A DNA stretch of 64,000 nucleotides from AC-37 sp036389835 (GTDB lineage Bacteria; Actinomycetota; Thermoleophilia; Solirubrobacterales; Thermoleophilaceae): contig DASVWC010000098.1 of NCBI GenBank assembly GCA_036389835.1, positions 1-64,000 on the forward strand, given 5' to 3'. Shown here in pieces: positions 16,060-23,944 of the stretch. Every line of letters begins with the position of its first letter. The stretch's first letter is position 1. Below the pieces are notes generated by a model. That model was not told where the DNA came from. It worked only from the letters and a program-made list of their open reading frames with translations, and made no database searches. A program made the position numbers and the translations under genes.

Positions 16060-17673
16060 ATGGCAGTCGGGGCACGGCGGCTGAAGTTCTGGGGCTGGGG
16101 GTTCGAGGACCAGCAGCCCTCGCACGACCAGGTTCGCGAGGCGGCGGCCGGCATGCGCGCGCACCTGGGCCTCGAGCCGCTCGAGCCCGAGCGGCCGGTG
16201 GAGCTCGACGACCTCGACCTGCCCGAGCCGCGGCTCGATCCGCCCGCGTCGCTGGCCGCGATCTGCGCCACCGACACCTACGAGCGCGCGCTCCACGCGG
16301 TCGGCCGCGGCTACCGCGACGTCGTCCGCGCGATGCGCGGGCAGCTCGGCAATCCGCCGGACGTGGTGGCGCGTCCGCGCGACGAGGCGGAGGTCGAGCG
16401 CGTGCTCGCCTGGTGCGCCGATGCCGGCGCGGCGGCGATCCCGTTCGGCGGCGGCACCAGCGTGGTGGGTGGCGTCGAGCCGCGCGTCGGCGACGGCTAC
16501 GCGGGCGCGGTGACCATCGACCTGCGCGCGCTCGACCGCGTGCTCGAGGTCGACGAGGCTTCGCAGGCGGCCCGCATCCAGGCCGGCACCACGGGCCCGC
16601 TGCTCGAGGACCAGCTGCGCGAGCACGGTCTCACGCTGCGCCACTTCCCGCAGTCGTTCGAGTACTCGACGCTCGGCGGCTGGATCGTCACGCGGGCGGG
16701 CGGGCACTTCGCCACGCGCCTCACGCACATCGACGACCTCGTCGAGTCGGTGCGGGCGATCACGCCGGCCGGCGAGTGGGAGAGCCGCCGGCTGCCCGGC
16801 TCCGGGGCGGGGCCGAGCCCGGACCGGATGATGCTCGGCTCGGAGGGGATCCTCGGGATCGTGACCGAGGCGTGGATGCGCGTGCGCCCGCGCCCGCTGT
16901 GGCGCTCGTCGGCGTCGGTCTCGTTCGCCACCTTCGAGGCGGGCGCCGCGGCCGTGCGCGCGCTCTCGCAGTCCGGCCTCGACCCGGCCAACTGCCGGCT
17001 GCTCGATCCCGGCGAGGCCGCCCTGACCGGCGCCGCGAGCGACGGCGGCGCCCTGCTCGTGCTGGGCTTCGAGTCGGCCGACCACCCGCTCGAGCCGTGG
17101 ATGGACCGCGCGCTCGAGCTGTGCGGCGACCACGGAGGCTCGTGCCCGGAGGGCGCACGCCACCGCGGCCCCGGCGACGACGGCGCCCGCACGGGCGGGG
17201 AGGGCGCCTGGCGCCAGGCGTTCGTCTCGGCGCCGTACCTGCGCGACACGATGATCCTCGCCGGCGTGTTCAGCGAGACGTTCGAGACCGCGATCACCTG
17301 GGACCGCCTCGAGCCGTTCGTCGCGGACGTGCGCGCGCGGACCGGGGAGGCGCTCGCCGACGTCTGCGGCGGCGGCACGGTCACCTGCCGCTTCACGCAC
17401 GTCTACCCGGACGGCCCGGCGCCGTACTTCACGATCCTCGCCCCGGCCAACCGGGGCGCGGAGCTCGAGCAGTGGGACGCCGTCAAGGGGGCCGCCTCGG
17501 ACGCGGTCATCGCCGCGGGCGGGACGATCACCCACCACCACGCGGTCGGCCGCGACCACCGGCCGTGGTACGACCGCCAGCGGCCGGAGCCGTTCGCCCG
17601 CGCGCTGCGCGCGGCGAAGGCCGAGCTCGACCCGGCCGGCATCCTCAACCCGGGCGTGCTGATCGACCCGTGA
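16060..17673 (+). CDS. FAD-binding oxidase resembling alkyldihydroxyacetonephosphate synthase
   Basis: A 537-residue VAO-type flavoprotein. The N-terminus 'RRLKFWGWGFEDQ' is typical of the alkyl-DHAP synthase group. The FAD domain contains 'IPFGGGTSVVGG' and 'HFPQSFEYSTLGGWIVTRAG', with 'GSEGILGIVTEAWM' after it. Near the end 'ITHHHAVGRDH' preserves the triple-histidine motif of alkyl-DHAP synthase. That enzyme replaces the acyl chain of acyl-DHAP with a fatty alcohol to form the ether bond of ether lipids. Many bacterial relatives are only annotated as FAD-binding oxidases, so ether-lipid synthesis remains an inference. It is the first gene of a four-gene run with 4-base overlaps. Confidence 0.85.
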   Translation: MAVGARRLKFWGWGFEDQQPSHDQVREAAAGMRAHLGLEPLEPERPVELDDLDLPEPRLDPPASLAAICATDTYERALHAVGRGYRDVVRAMRGQLGNPPDVVARPRDEAEVERVLAWCADAGAAAIPFGGGTSVVGGVEPRVGDGYAGAVTIDLRALDRVLEVDEASQAARIQAGTTGPLLEDQLREHGLTLRHFPQSFEYSTLGGWIVTRAGGHFATRLTHIDDLVESVRAITPAGEWESRRLPGSGAGPSPDRMMLGSEGILGIVTEAWMRVRPRPLWRSSASVSFATFEAGAAAVRALSQSGLDPANCRLLDPGEAALTGAASDGGALLVLGFESADHPLEPWMDRALELCGDHGGSCPEGARHRGPGDDGARTGGEGAWRQAFVSAPYLRDTMILAGVFSETFETAITWDRLEPFVADVRARTGEALADVCGGGTVTCRFTHVYPDGPAPYFTILAPANRGAELEQWDAVKGAASDAVIAAGGTITHHHAVGRDHRPWYDRQRPEPFARALRAAKAELDPAGILNPGVLIDP

Positions 17674-18134
17674 GCCACGTGCACGAGTACAGGACCCGGC
17701 TCGAGTGGAGCGGCTCGACGGCGGAGGGCTACGAGCACTACGAGCGCGGGCACACCGTCCGCGCGGAGGGCGCGGCGGCGACGCTCGAGCTCAGCTCCGA
17801 CCCGGTATTCCTAGGCGACCCGACCCTGCTCGACCCCGAGCAGCTCCTGGTCGCCGCCGCGTCGTCGTGCCAGCTCCTGTCGTTCCTCGCGGGCGCGGCG
17901 CGGTCGGGGATCGACGTGCTCGAGTACTCCGACGACGCCGAGGGCACGATGGACGACTCGCGGCGGCCGGCGTGGGTCGAGCGGATCGTGCTGCGGCCGC
18001 GGATCGTGGTGGCCCCCGGGACCGACGAGGAGCGCGTCCGGCGGCTGGTCGAGAAGGGTCACGAGAACTGCTTCATCGCGAACACGGTCCGGTCGGAGAT
18101 CACGATCGAGGCGGAGATCGAGGTGCGCTCGTGA
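17670..18134 (+). CDS. OsmC-family protein
   Basis: A 154-residue OsmC/Ohr-fold protein. The two conserved cysteines occur as 'ASSCQLLSF' (mid-protein) and 'GHENCFIAN' (near the end), the pair that reduces organic hydroperoxides in this family. It begins with a GTG that overlaps the flavoenzyme stop codon (GTGA), and its own stop overlaps the next start in the same way. It should therefore be produced together with the alkyl-DHAP-synthase-like enzyme and could protect against peroxides made by that oxidase, which is an inference. Confidence 0.88.
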   Translation: MSHVHEYRTRLEWSGSTAEGYEHYERGHTVRAEGAAATLELSSDPVFLGDPTLLDPEQLLVAAASSCQLLSFLAGAARSGIDVLEYSDDAEGTMDDSRRPAWVERIVLRPRIVVAPGTDEERVRRLVEKGHENCFIANTVRSEITIEAEIEVRS

Positions 18135-18736
18135 TCGTCGCGCACCGCGGCGCGGCGCCCACGATCGCCGACGACGTGTACGTCGCGCCGAACGCGGTCG
18201 TGTCCGGCGACGTGCACATAGGCGCGGGCAGCCGGATCCTGTTCGGCGCGGTCATCACCTCGGAGGGCGGTCCGGTGCGGATCGGCGAGCGCTGCGTGGT
18301 GATGGAGAACGCGGTTATCCGCGGCCGGACCGGCTACAAGGCCGTGCTCGGCGACCACGTGCTGGTCGGCCCGCACGCGCACGTGAACGGCGCCACGGTG
18401 GGCGACGACGCGTTCGTGGCCACCGCCGCCGCCGCCTTCCCCGGCTCGCGCGTGGGCGCGCGCGCGACGCTGCGCATCGGCGCCGTGCTGCACGTGAACA
18501 GCCGCCTCCCCGACGACAAGTTCGTGCCGATCCACTGGGTCGCGGTCGGCGACCCCGCCGCGATCCTCCCGCCCGATCGCCACGACGAGATCTGGGCGAT
18601 CCAGAAGCGGCTCGACTTCCCGGGCACGGTCTTCGGCGTCAGCCGGGCGCCGGAGGGCGAGTCGCACATGCCGGAGGCGATGGCGCGCTACTCCAGGTGG
18701 CTGGGCGAGCACGGCGACGACCGCATCGTCGGATGA
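18131..18736 (+). CDS. Left-handed beta-helix (hexapeptide repeat) protein, gamma-carbonic-anhydrase-like
   Basis: A 201-residue protein with repeated hexapeptide rungs ('APNAVVSGDVHIGAGSRILF', 'VLVGPHAHVNGATVGDDAFV') that build a left-handed beta-helix, followed by a helical C-terminus. Histidines in 'VGPHAHVNG' and 'HVNSRLPDDKFVPIHW' resemble metal ligands of gamma-type carbonic anhydrases, but transferases share the fold. The role is therefore open: carbonic anhydrase-like metalloenzyme or acyltransferase. The GTG start overlaps the OsmC stop and its stop overlaps the next ATG, so it belongs to the four-gene run. Confidence 0.8.
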   Translation: MIVAHRGAAPTIADDVYVAPNAVVSGDVHIGAGSRILFGAVITSEGGPVRIGERCVVMENAVIRGRTGYKAVLGDHVLVGPHAHVNGATVGDDAFVATAAAAFPGSRVGARATLRIGAVLHVNSRLPDDKFVPIHWVAVGDPAAILPPDRHDEIWAIQKRLDFPGTVFGVSRAPEGESHMPEAMARYSRWLGEHGDDRIVG

Positions 18737-19737
18737 GCCGCAGGCGCGAGATCGCGCGGGCCGACCGCGTCCTGCCGGGCGTCTGGCGCCTGCGCCTGCC
18801 GCTGCCGTGGGCGGGCGTCCCGCACGTGAACGCGTGGGCGCTGTCGGCCGGCGACGGCGTCGTGCTGGTCGACACAGGCATCGGCGGGGCCGGCGGGATG
18901 AAGCAGCTCGAGCTGGCGATGTCGCAGGTGGGGCTGCGCCCGGAGCACGTCCGCCTGCTGGTCTGCACCCACGCGCACTCCGACCACTACGGCCTGGCCG
19001 GGCCGATCGTGGGCGCGGCCGGCTGCGAGCTCTGGATGCACCCGAACCACGAGCACATGACCGCGCGCGTGAACGATCCCGACGCGATGGTCGACCGCCG
19101 GATCGAGGTCGCGCGGCAGAGCGGCGTGCCGGAGGAGGTCGTGGCCCAGTACGAGGCGCGGCGCGGCGAGTCGATGGGCGTGGACCGGGTCGTGCTGCCC
19201 GACCGCGACCTCGTGCCCGGCGTGAGGATCGAGACCGACCACGGGACCTGGGACGTCTACGAGACGCCGGGCCACGCCCCCTCGCACGTGTGTCTTCACC
19301 AGCCCGAGCGCGACCTGCTGCTCTCCGGGGACCACCTGCTCGGGCGGGTCTCGCTCTACTACGACTACGGCTACAGCCCGGACCCGGCGGGCGAGTTCCT
19401 CGCGAGCATGGACGTGGTCGACGAGCTCGACGCGCGCCTGTGCCTGGCCGGCCACGCCCGGCCGTTCCGCGACGTGCGCGCCCACGTGGACGCCAACCGC
19501 ACGATGGTGGCCGAGCGCATCGAGCTGGTGCGCACGGCGCTGGCGGATGGCGCGAAGACCCCGTTCGAGGTGGTTCCCACGCTCGTCGGCACCGACGAGC
19601 TCACGCCGATCCTCCTCAACTGGGGGCTGAACGAGGCGCTCTGCTACCTGCGCTACCTGGAGCTGCGCGACGGCGTGCGCAAGGTGGCGACCGAGCCGGA
19701 GGGGGCGGAGCCGGATCGCTGGGAGCTGGCCGCCTAG
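18733..19737 (+). CDS. MBL-fold metallo-hydrolase
   Basis: A 334-residue metallo-beta-lactamase-fold hydrolase with the metal motif 'CTHAHSDHYG' (HxHxDH), a later histidine in 'YETPGHAPSHV', an Asp/His in 'LLSGDHLLG', and 'LAGHARPF'. The C-terminal part ('LNWGLNEALCYLRYLELRDG') is a helical extension common in single-domain MBL hydrolases. The substrate is not predictable. It is the last gene of the run begun by the alkyl-DHAP-synthase-like enzyme (ATGA overlap with the preceding gene). Its stop codon shares one CTAG with the stop of the convergent RTX gene. Confidence 0.9.
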   Translation: MSRRREIARADRVLPGVWRLRLPLPWAGVPHVNAWALSAGDGVVLVDTGIGGAGGMKQLELAMSQVGLRPEHVRLLVCTHAHSDHYGLAGPIVGAAGCELWMHPNHEHMTARVNDPDAMVDRRIEVARQSGVPEEVVAQYEARRGESMGVDRVVLPDRDLVPGVRIETDHGTWDVYETPGHAPSHVCLHQPERDLLLSGDHLLGRVSLYYDYGYSPDPAGEFLASMDVVDELDARLCLAGHARPFRDVRAHVDANRTMVAERIELVRTALADGAKTPFEVVPTLVGTDELTPILLNWGLNEALCYLRYLELRDGVRKVATEPEGAEPDRWELAA

Positions 19738-21314
19738 CGGCCGCGCGGGCCCCGCGGGATCCAGTCGCCCCGGACGGCCGGCCAGACCGGCCCGAGCACC
19801 GGCGTCGGGTCGGCCATCCTCTCCGGCACCGCGTACGCGCGGAACGGGATCGGCCGCCTGGCGCGAGCCCGCAGGCTCCGGCCCGCCGCGCCGAGCTTCA
19901 CGTACACCCGCCGGCGCGCGCGGACGGGGAGGTCGTAGCGGCCCGTGCCCAGCAGCGCGCCGGTGCCGCGGCGGTACAGCCGCACCTTCCCGCGGCAGCG
20001 CTCGCTCCCGCCGGTCGAGCGGCAGCGGACGACGAGCGACGGCGCGCGCTCGCGCGGGATCGCCAGCAGCACCGGGCCCCTGCCGAACTCGGCGTAGGAG
20101 ACGCACGTCAGGACGAAGTCGAACGCGTCTGCGTCGAGCGTGCGCGGGTGTCCCGAGCAGCCGGCGAAGTCGGGCTCGCCGTCGCGCAGCTCGAGCGTGT
20201 CGGGCGAGCCGATCCCGGCCGCGGTCACCCGGTCGCTGCCCGGCCCGCCGGCGACCCGGTCGGCGCCGTCGCTCGCGACGATCTCGTCGTCGCCGGCCTC
20301 GCCCAGCAGCACGTCGTCGCCCCACCAGCCGTCGAGGCGGTTGGCACGGGCGTCGCCGGTCAGCCGGTCCGGGCCGGGCCCGCCGGTGACGTCCTCCACG
20401 TCGGAGCCCACGTCGTCGCCCTCCCCGGCGGCGCCGTCGTCGGGCCGGTCGTCCAGCGTCACGGTCACGCCCGCCTGGCTCTGCACGCCCGGAGCGAGCT
20501 CCGGCTTGATGTAGGTGACCGCGTCGACGCCGTCGCCGCCGCGCATCCGGTCGGGCCCGTCCCCGCCCCAGAGCACGTCCGCGCCCCCGCCGCCGGCGAG
20601 CGAGTCGCGCCCGTCGCCGCCGTATAGCTCGTCCCGGTACGGGGCGCCGACCAGGGTGTCGTCGCCCCCCAGCCCGAGCAGGACGCGGGCGTCGCCCTCC
20701 GGCGACGGCGCCGACTCCAGGTGGTCGGCGCCCGCGCCGCCGCCGACAGTCCTGAACAGGCCGCGCACGTCGTCGCCCTCGCCGGGCTCGCCGTCGTCGG
20801 CCACGCCGTCGGGGGTCACGCGCACGCCGGCCGTGCGGTCGGCGTAGGACAGCACGCCGAGGCCGCGCGAGAGCATCAGGTCGCCGCCCGGGCCGCCCGC
20901 GAACGTCGCCCTGTCGCCGTAGAGCTCGTCGTCGCCCGGGCCGCCGGCGATCGAGCTCGTGACCGCGCCGGCCGTGACGTCCGCCTCGTCGCCGCCGCCC
21001 TCGAGGTCCACGTCGAGCCGCTCGAGGTAGTAGCCGCGCAGGTCGCAGTAGACGCCGGGCGGCTCCGGCCGGCAGTTCTCGCCGGCCGCGAGGTTGGAGC
21101 CGGTGTCGGCGATCACCACGCCGCGCTGGCCGGGGAACGGCGCGTCCGGCCGGATGGTCACGACGTTCGCGTCGGACCCGCCGCGGAACGTGAGCGCGTA
21201 CGGGCCGGCGAGCTCCGGCGCGCCGGTGCGCTTCATCGAGACCTCGGAGCCGGCGGCCGCCGCGGGCAGCGCGAGGACCAGGGCCAGTGCGGCGGCGAGC
21301 GTCGTGTGGCGCAC
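19734..21314 (-). CDS. Secreted calcium-binding protein with RTX-type nonapeptide repeats
   Basis: A 526-residue protein with a Sec signal peptide (about 1-20, ending 'PAAAAGS'). The centre (about 100-370) holds many glycine/aspartate-rich nonapeptides such as 'GGPGDDELYG', 'GGDGRDSLAGGGGADVLWGG' and 'GEAGDDEIVASDGADRVAGG', which bind calcium and form a parallel beta-roll. The last 130 residues are a separate region with basic, beta-rich sequence ('RRVYVKLGAAGRSLRARARR'). Classical RTX proteins use type I secretion; this one carries an N-terminal signal instead. It is read from a GTG 38 bases after metF. Function is unknown, and a surface or structural role is likely. Confidence 0.85.
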   Translation of the reverse strand: MRHTTLAAALALVLALPAAAAGSEVSMKRTGAPELAGPYALTFRGGSDANVVTIRPDAPFPGQRGVVIADTGSNLAAGENCRPEPPGVYCDLRGYYLERLDVDLEGGGDEADVTAGAVTSSIAGGPGDDELYGDRATFAGGPGGDLMLSRGLGVLSYADRTAGVRVTPDGVADDGEPGEGDDVRGLFRTVGGGAGADHLESAPSPEGDARVLLGLGGDDTLVGAPYRDELYGGDGRDSLAGGGGADVLWGGDGPDRMRGGDGVDAVTYIKPELAPGVQSQAGVTVTLDDRPDDGAAGEGDDVGSDVEDVTGGPGPDRLTGDARANRLDGWWGDDVLLGEAGDDEIVASDGADRVAGGPGSDRVTAAGIGSPDTLELRDGEPDFAGCSGHPRTLDADAFDFVLTCVSYAEFGRGPVLLAIPRERAPSLVVRCRSTGGSERCRGKVRLYRRGTGALLGTGRYDLPVRARRRVYVKLGAAGRSLRARARRPIPFRAYAVPERMADPTPVLGPVWPAVRGDWIPRGPRGR

Positions 21315-21323
21315 AGCCGCTCA

Positions 21324-21346
21324 AACCCGCCGAGAGGAGCGGGGTT
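21324..21346 (-). terminator. Possible hairpin between metF and the RTX gene
   Basis: On the minus strand AACCCCGC and GCGGGTT pair around TCCTCTCG with one bulged base, followed by a short TTTGAG. This may be a weak terminator or attenuator for transcripts leaving metF. The U-run is poor. Confidence 0.35.
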
Positions 21347-21352
21347 GCGCGA

Positions 21353-22249
21353 CTAGACGGTCTCGGCCACCCGGTCCCAGGGGCGCGCGGCGCGCAGCGC
21401 GGCGAGGATCGAGCGGGTGGCCGGCGACTTGTTGAGCGTGTAGAAGTGGATGCCCGGGGCACCGCGGGCGAGCAGGTCGGAGCACTGGAGGGTCGCGTAG
21501 GCCACGCCGAGGTCCTTGACCGCGTCCGGGTTGTCGGCCCGCGCCGCGAGCTCGCGCTCGTAGCGCTCCGGGATGCTCGCTCCGCAGCGTTCGGTGAAGC
21601 GCTTGATCTGCGCGTAGCCGGTCACCGGAATGATGCCGGGCACGATCGGCACGTCGATCCCGACCGCGCGCGCCTCGCGCACGAAGTCGAAGTACAGCTC
21701 GTTGTCGAAGAAGAGCTGCGTGATCAGGAAGCGCGCGCCGGCGTCGACCTTCTGCTTCAGGAAGCTCAGGTCGGACTCGAGGTCGGCCGCCTCCGGGTGC
21801 ACCTCGGGGAAGCAGGCGGCGCCGATCGCGAAGTCGTAGTCGTCGGCGATGAGCTTCGCGAGCTCCGTCGAGTAGGCGAGGCCGCCCTCGGTCTTGACCC
21901 ACTCGGTCTCACCCTCGGGGGGGTCGCCGCGCAGGGCGAGCACGTTCTCCACGCCCGCGGCCGCCATCTCGTCGAGCGTTCCGCGCAGCTCCTCGACGGT
22001 CGCGCCGACGCAGGTGAAGTGCGCCATCGCCTCGAGCCCGACCTCGCTCTTGATCCGCTTGACGATCCCGATCGTGCGGTCGCGGGTGGAGCCGCCGGCG
22101 CCGTAGGTGACCGACACAAAGGCCGGCTCGTCGCGCTTCAGCTCCTCGAGCGCCGCCCACAGGTTGCGCTCGCCCTCCTCGGTCTTGGGCGGGAAGAACT
22201 CGAACGAGAAGACCGGCCGCCGCTCCTCGAGGATCTCGTCGATTCGCAT
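21353..22249 (-). CDS. metF: Methylenetetrahydrofolate reductase
   Basis: A 298-residue MetF that reduces 5,10-methylenetetrahydrofolate to 5-methyltetrahydrofolate for methionine synthesis, using FAD. The N-terminal 'FSFEFFPPKTEEGE' contains the conserved Glu of the active site. Other family landmarks are 'VSVTYGAGGSTRDRT', 'ALRGDPPEGE', 'AACFPEVHPEA', 'FLITQLFFDNELYFDFV' and 'PIVPGIIPVTGYAQIKRF'. Length is typical of bacterial MetF. The start at 22249 is preceded by TAACCT, six bases away, whose TAA is also the stop codon of the gene upstream. Confidence 0.96.
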   Translation of the reverse strand: MRIDEILEERRPVFSFEFFPPKTEEGERNLWAALEELKRDEPAFVSVTYGAGGSTRDRTIGIVKRIKSEVGLEAMAHFTCVGATVEELRGTLDEMAAAGVENVLALRGDPPEGETEWVKTEGGLAYSTELAKLIADDYDFAIGAACFPEVHPEAADLESDLSFLKQKVDAGARFLITQLFFDNELYFDFVREARAVGIDVPIVPGIIPVTGYAQIKRFTERCGASIPERYERELAARADNPDAVKDLGVAYATLQCSDLLARGAPGIHFYTLNKSPATRSILAALRAARPWDRVAETV

Positions 22250-22255
22250 GGAAAG

Positions 22256-22261
22256 AGGTTA
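22256..22261 (-). promoter_or_regulatory. Candidate -10 box TAACCT for metF
   Basis: On the minus strand TAACCT ends six bases before the metF ATG. Its first three bases are the stop codon of the preceding small gene. The same hexamer precedes the starts at 53723 and 54701. Confidence 0.4.
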
Positions 22262-22564
22262 CGACCCGAGCGCGCTCTCACCTTCCGGCGCCACGATGTC
22301 GAGCCCGACCGCCAGCCGCCGCGTTCCCGCATGCGAGTACTCGACGTCGACCGAGTCGTTGCGCCGGTAGGTCCCCATGATCGAGAAGAACATCAGCGTC
22401 CAGCGCCAGAAGCCGATCCGGCCCTCCTTCCTGAGCTCGCGGCCGAACTCGAGGGCGTGGCCGCGGACCCGGTAGTCCTCGCCCTCGGCCTGCGGCACGC
22501 CGTTCACGAAGACCCGGTACGGTGGCTCGGCGCCCGGCGGGAGCGGGACGGTCCAGCGAGTCAT
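22259..22564 (-). CDS. Hypothetical small protein
   Basis: A 101-residue protein of no family I recognise. It begins 'MTRWTVPLPPGAEPPYRVFV' and contains 'FGRELRKEGRIGFWRWTLMF' then 'SIMGTYRRNDSVDVEYSHAG', a pattern of beta strands around one amphipathic, aromatic stretch. Its ATG overlaps the stop of another small gene (ATGA), and metF follows immediately. The coupled pair looks conserved in design rather than accidental, but there is no evidence linking it to folate metabolism beyond position. Confidence 0.65.
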   Translation of the reverse strand: MTRWTVPLPPGAEPPYRVFVNGVPQAEGEDYRVRGHALEFGRELRKEGRIGFWRWTLMFFSIMGTYRRNDSVDVEYSHAGTRRLAVGLDIVAPEGESALGS

Positions 22565-22899
22565 CGCTTGGCCGCCCGCCGAAGCGCGTCGTACGGGGAC
22601 TCGCCGCGGCGCTGCTCGACCAGCTCGCGGCGCAGCCGCCCGGTCCAGCACTCCGACGACCCGTCGCCGCGCACGTCCACGCCGGCGCGCACCCGCCCCG
22701 GCCCCGACAGCTCGAGCCGCCCGATCACCTGCTGCACCGGCTCGTAGTCGCGCCCGAGCGGCGAGCTGACCACCAGCCCGGAGGCCGACCGCTCGAGCTC
22801 GCGGCCGCGCTCCTCGACGGCTTTCAGCGCGGCCTCGAGGTCGTCGTGCTTCACGCGCTCCACCCGCGAGCCGGCGCGCACCTTCACGGTCCAGGTCAT
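22561..22899 (-). CDS. Hypothetical small protein
   Basis: A 112-residue protein, not recognised. It starts 'MTWTVKVRAGSRVERVKHDD', has a helix rich in charged residues ('LEAALKAVEERGRELERSAS'), a beta segment with 'VIGRLELSGPGRVRAGVDVR', and ends 'ESPYDALRRAAKR'. A TAGCGT box lies 8 bases before its ATG and there is no ribosome-binding site, so it may be leaderless. Its stop overlaps the next small gene by four bases, and the two are probably co-expressed. Confidence 0.65.
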   Translation of the reverse strand: MTWTVKVRAGSRVERVKHDDLEAALKAVEERGRELERSASGLVVSSPLGRDYEPVQQVIGRLELSGPGRVRAGVDVRGDGSSECWTGRLRRELVEQRRGESPYDALRRAAKR

Positions 22900-22910
22900 C
22901 GGGGCGGACG

Positions 22911-23810
22911 CTACAAAACGACCGCGGGCCGGGCCCCGAGCAGCTTTCCCACTGCAGCGAGCAGGACCTCCGGCTCGTGCGCGAGCTGGCGCCACGTGAA
23001 GCGCAGCACCGTGTAGCCCATCGCTTGCAGCCGCACGTCGCGCGCCCGGTCGCGCTCGAAGGCCGCGCGCGTGCGGTGCGTGTCCCAGCCGTCGAGCTCG
23101 ACGATCACCCGCTGCTCGTCCCAGAGCATGTCGACCTCGCAGTCGCCGACCCAGACGTTGACGGCCGGGACGGGGACGCCGGCGCCGCGGCAGAGCGCGA
23201 AGAACCTCCGCTCGAGCCTGCTCCGGACGTTGGGTGGCGGTTCTTCGAACTGCGCGAGTAGGGCCCTGAGGGGCCTGAGGCCCCTCCGGCCGCCGCTGCG
23301 CTCCATGAGCTCGCCCACCTTGCGCATGTCGAGCTGGCGCTCGCGCTCGGCGGCCTCGAAGACACGCTCGAGCTGGCGCTGCGGCGCGGTCTCGGCGACG
23401 TCGAGCAGGAGCAGCGGCACCGCGGTGCAGGGAATGCCGTCGAACACGTCCAGATCGTCGGGGTGAAGGCCGCGCGGCTGGTGGACGACGACCTTGCCGA
23501 CGCGGCCGCGCCGCGTGCGACCCGGCGCGGTCACGTCGATGACGGTCCGCGCGTCCGGCAGCAGGCCGCGGAGCGCCGCGTTGCTGCGGTGGCTGAGCAG
23601 GGCATCCTTCCCATACGCGAGCACGGCGGCCATGTGGTGCCCACGCGGCGTCAGCTTGGGGTGTCCCACGGCGTACACGCCGCGATGGACCCGGTGAAGG
23701 CGGCCGCTCAGCACGCGCGACTCGACCGCACGCCACGTGAACCCCAGCAGGTAGAGCTGCCAGAGCGCGACCACTCCGTGCTGGAGAGCCGCAAGCTCGG
23801 CGAGGAGCAC
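22911..23810 (-). CDS. AbiEi-type HTH / DUF559 protein (putative nuclease-fold)
   Basis: Read from the GTG at 23810 this is 299 residues. The N-terminal 'LLAELAALQHGVVALWQLYL' and 'RLHRVHRGVYAVG' match the AbiEi_4-type winged helix of type IV antitoxins. The C-terminal 'VDMLWDEQRVIVELDGWDTH' and 'RDVRLQAMGYTVLRFTW' match DUF559, a fold related to very-short-patch-repair endonucleases. Such fusions are common in Thermoleophilia and their role is unproven. A longer start at 23867 (ATG) is possible. I prefer 23810 because the protein then begins where relatives usually begin and because a promoter-like palindrome lies between the two starts. Confidence 0.72.
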   Translation of the reverse strand: MLLAELAALQHGVVALWQLYLLGFTWRAVESRVLSGRLHRVHRGVYAVGHPKLTPRGHHMAAVLAYGKDALLSHRSNAALRGLLPDARTVIDVTAPGRTRRGRVGKVVVHQPRGLHPDDLDVFDGIPCTAVPLLLLDVAETAPQRQLERVFEAAERERQLDMRKVGELMERSGGRRGLRPLRALLAQFEEPPPNVRSRLERRFFALCRGAGVPVPAVNVWVGDCEVDMLWDEQRVIVELDGWDTHRTRAAFERDRARDVRLQAMGYTVLRFTWRQLAHEPEVLLAAVGKLLGARPAVVL

Positions 23811-23815
23811 GTCGG

Positions 23816-23858
23816 CTGGTCGACCTGATCCACATATACGGTGGGTTAGGTCGACCAG
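23816..23858. promoter_or_regulatory. Perfect 10-base inverted repeat, candidate operator for the AbiEi/DUF559 gene
   Basis: CTGGTCGACC (23816-23825) and GGTCGACCAG (23849-23858) are exact reverse complements separated by 23 bases. Each arm contains the self-complementary GGTCGACC. Between them the minus strand carries TATATG (23838-23833), a possible -10 box. The arrangement suits two sites for an autoregulating HTH protein. Confidence 0.5.
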
Positions 23859-23910
23859 GTAGGACATGGCCGCCAGCCTGCCAGGCGCGCCGTTGCACGT
23901 GGGGGCGCTC

Positions 23911-23944
23911 GGGTGACGATTCGGTTACGGCAGGGTGACGATTC
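23911..23944 (+). repeat. Two direct copies of a 12-base sequence
   Basis: GGGTGACGATTC occurs at 23911-23922 and again at 23933-23944, a 22-base period, in the short gap after moaA. The second copy overlaps the moaA stop codon. Function is unknown. Confidence 0.6.
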
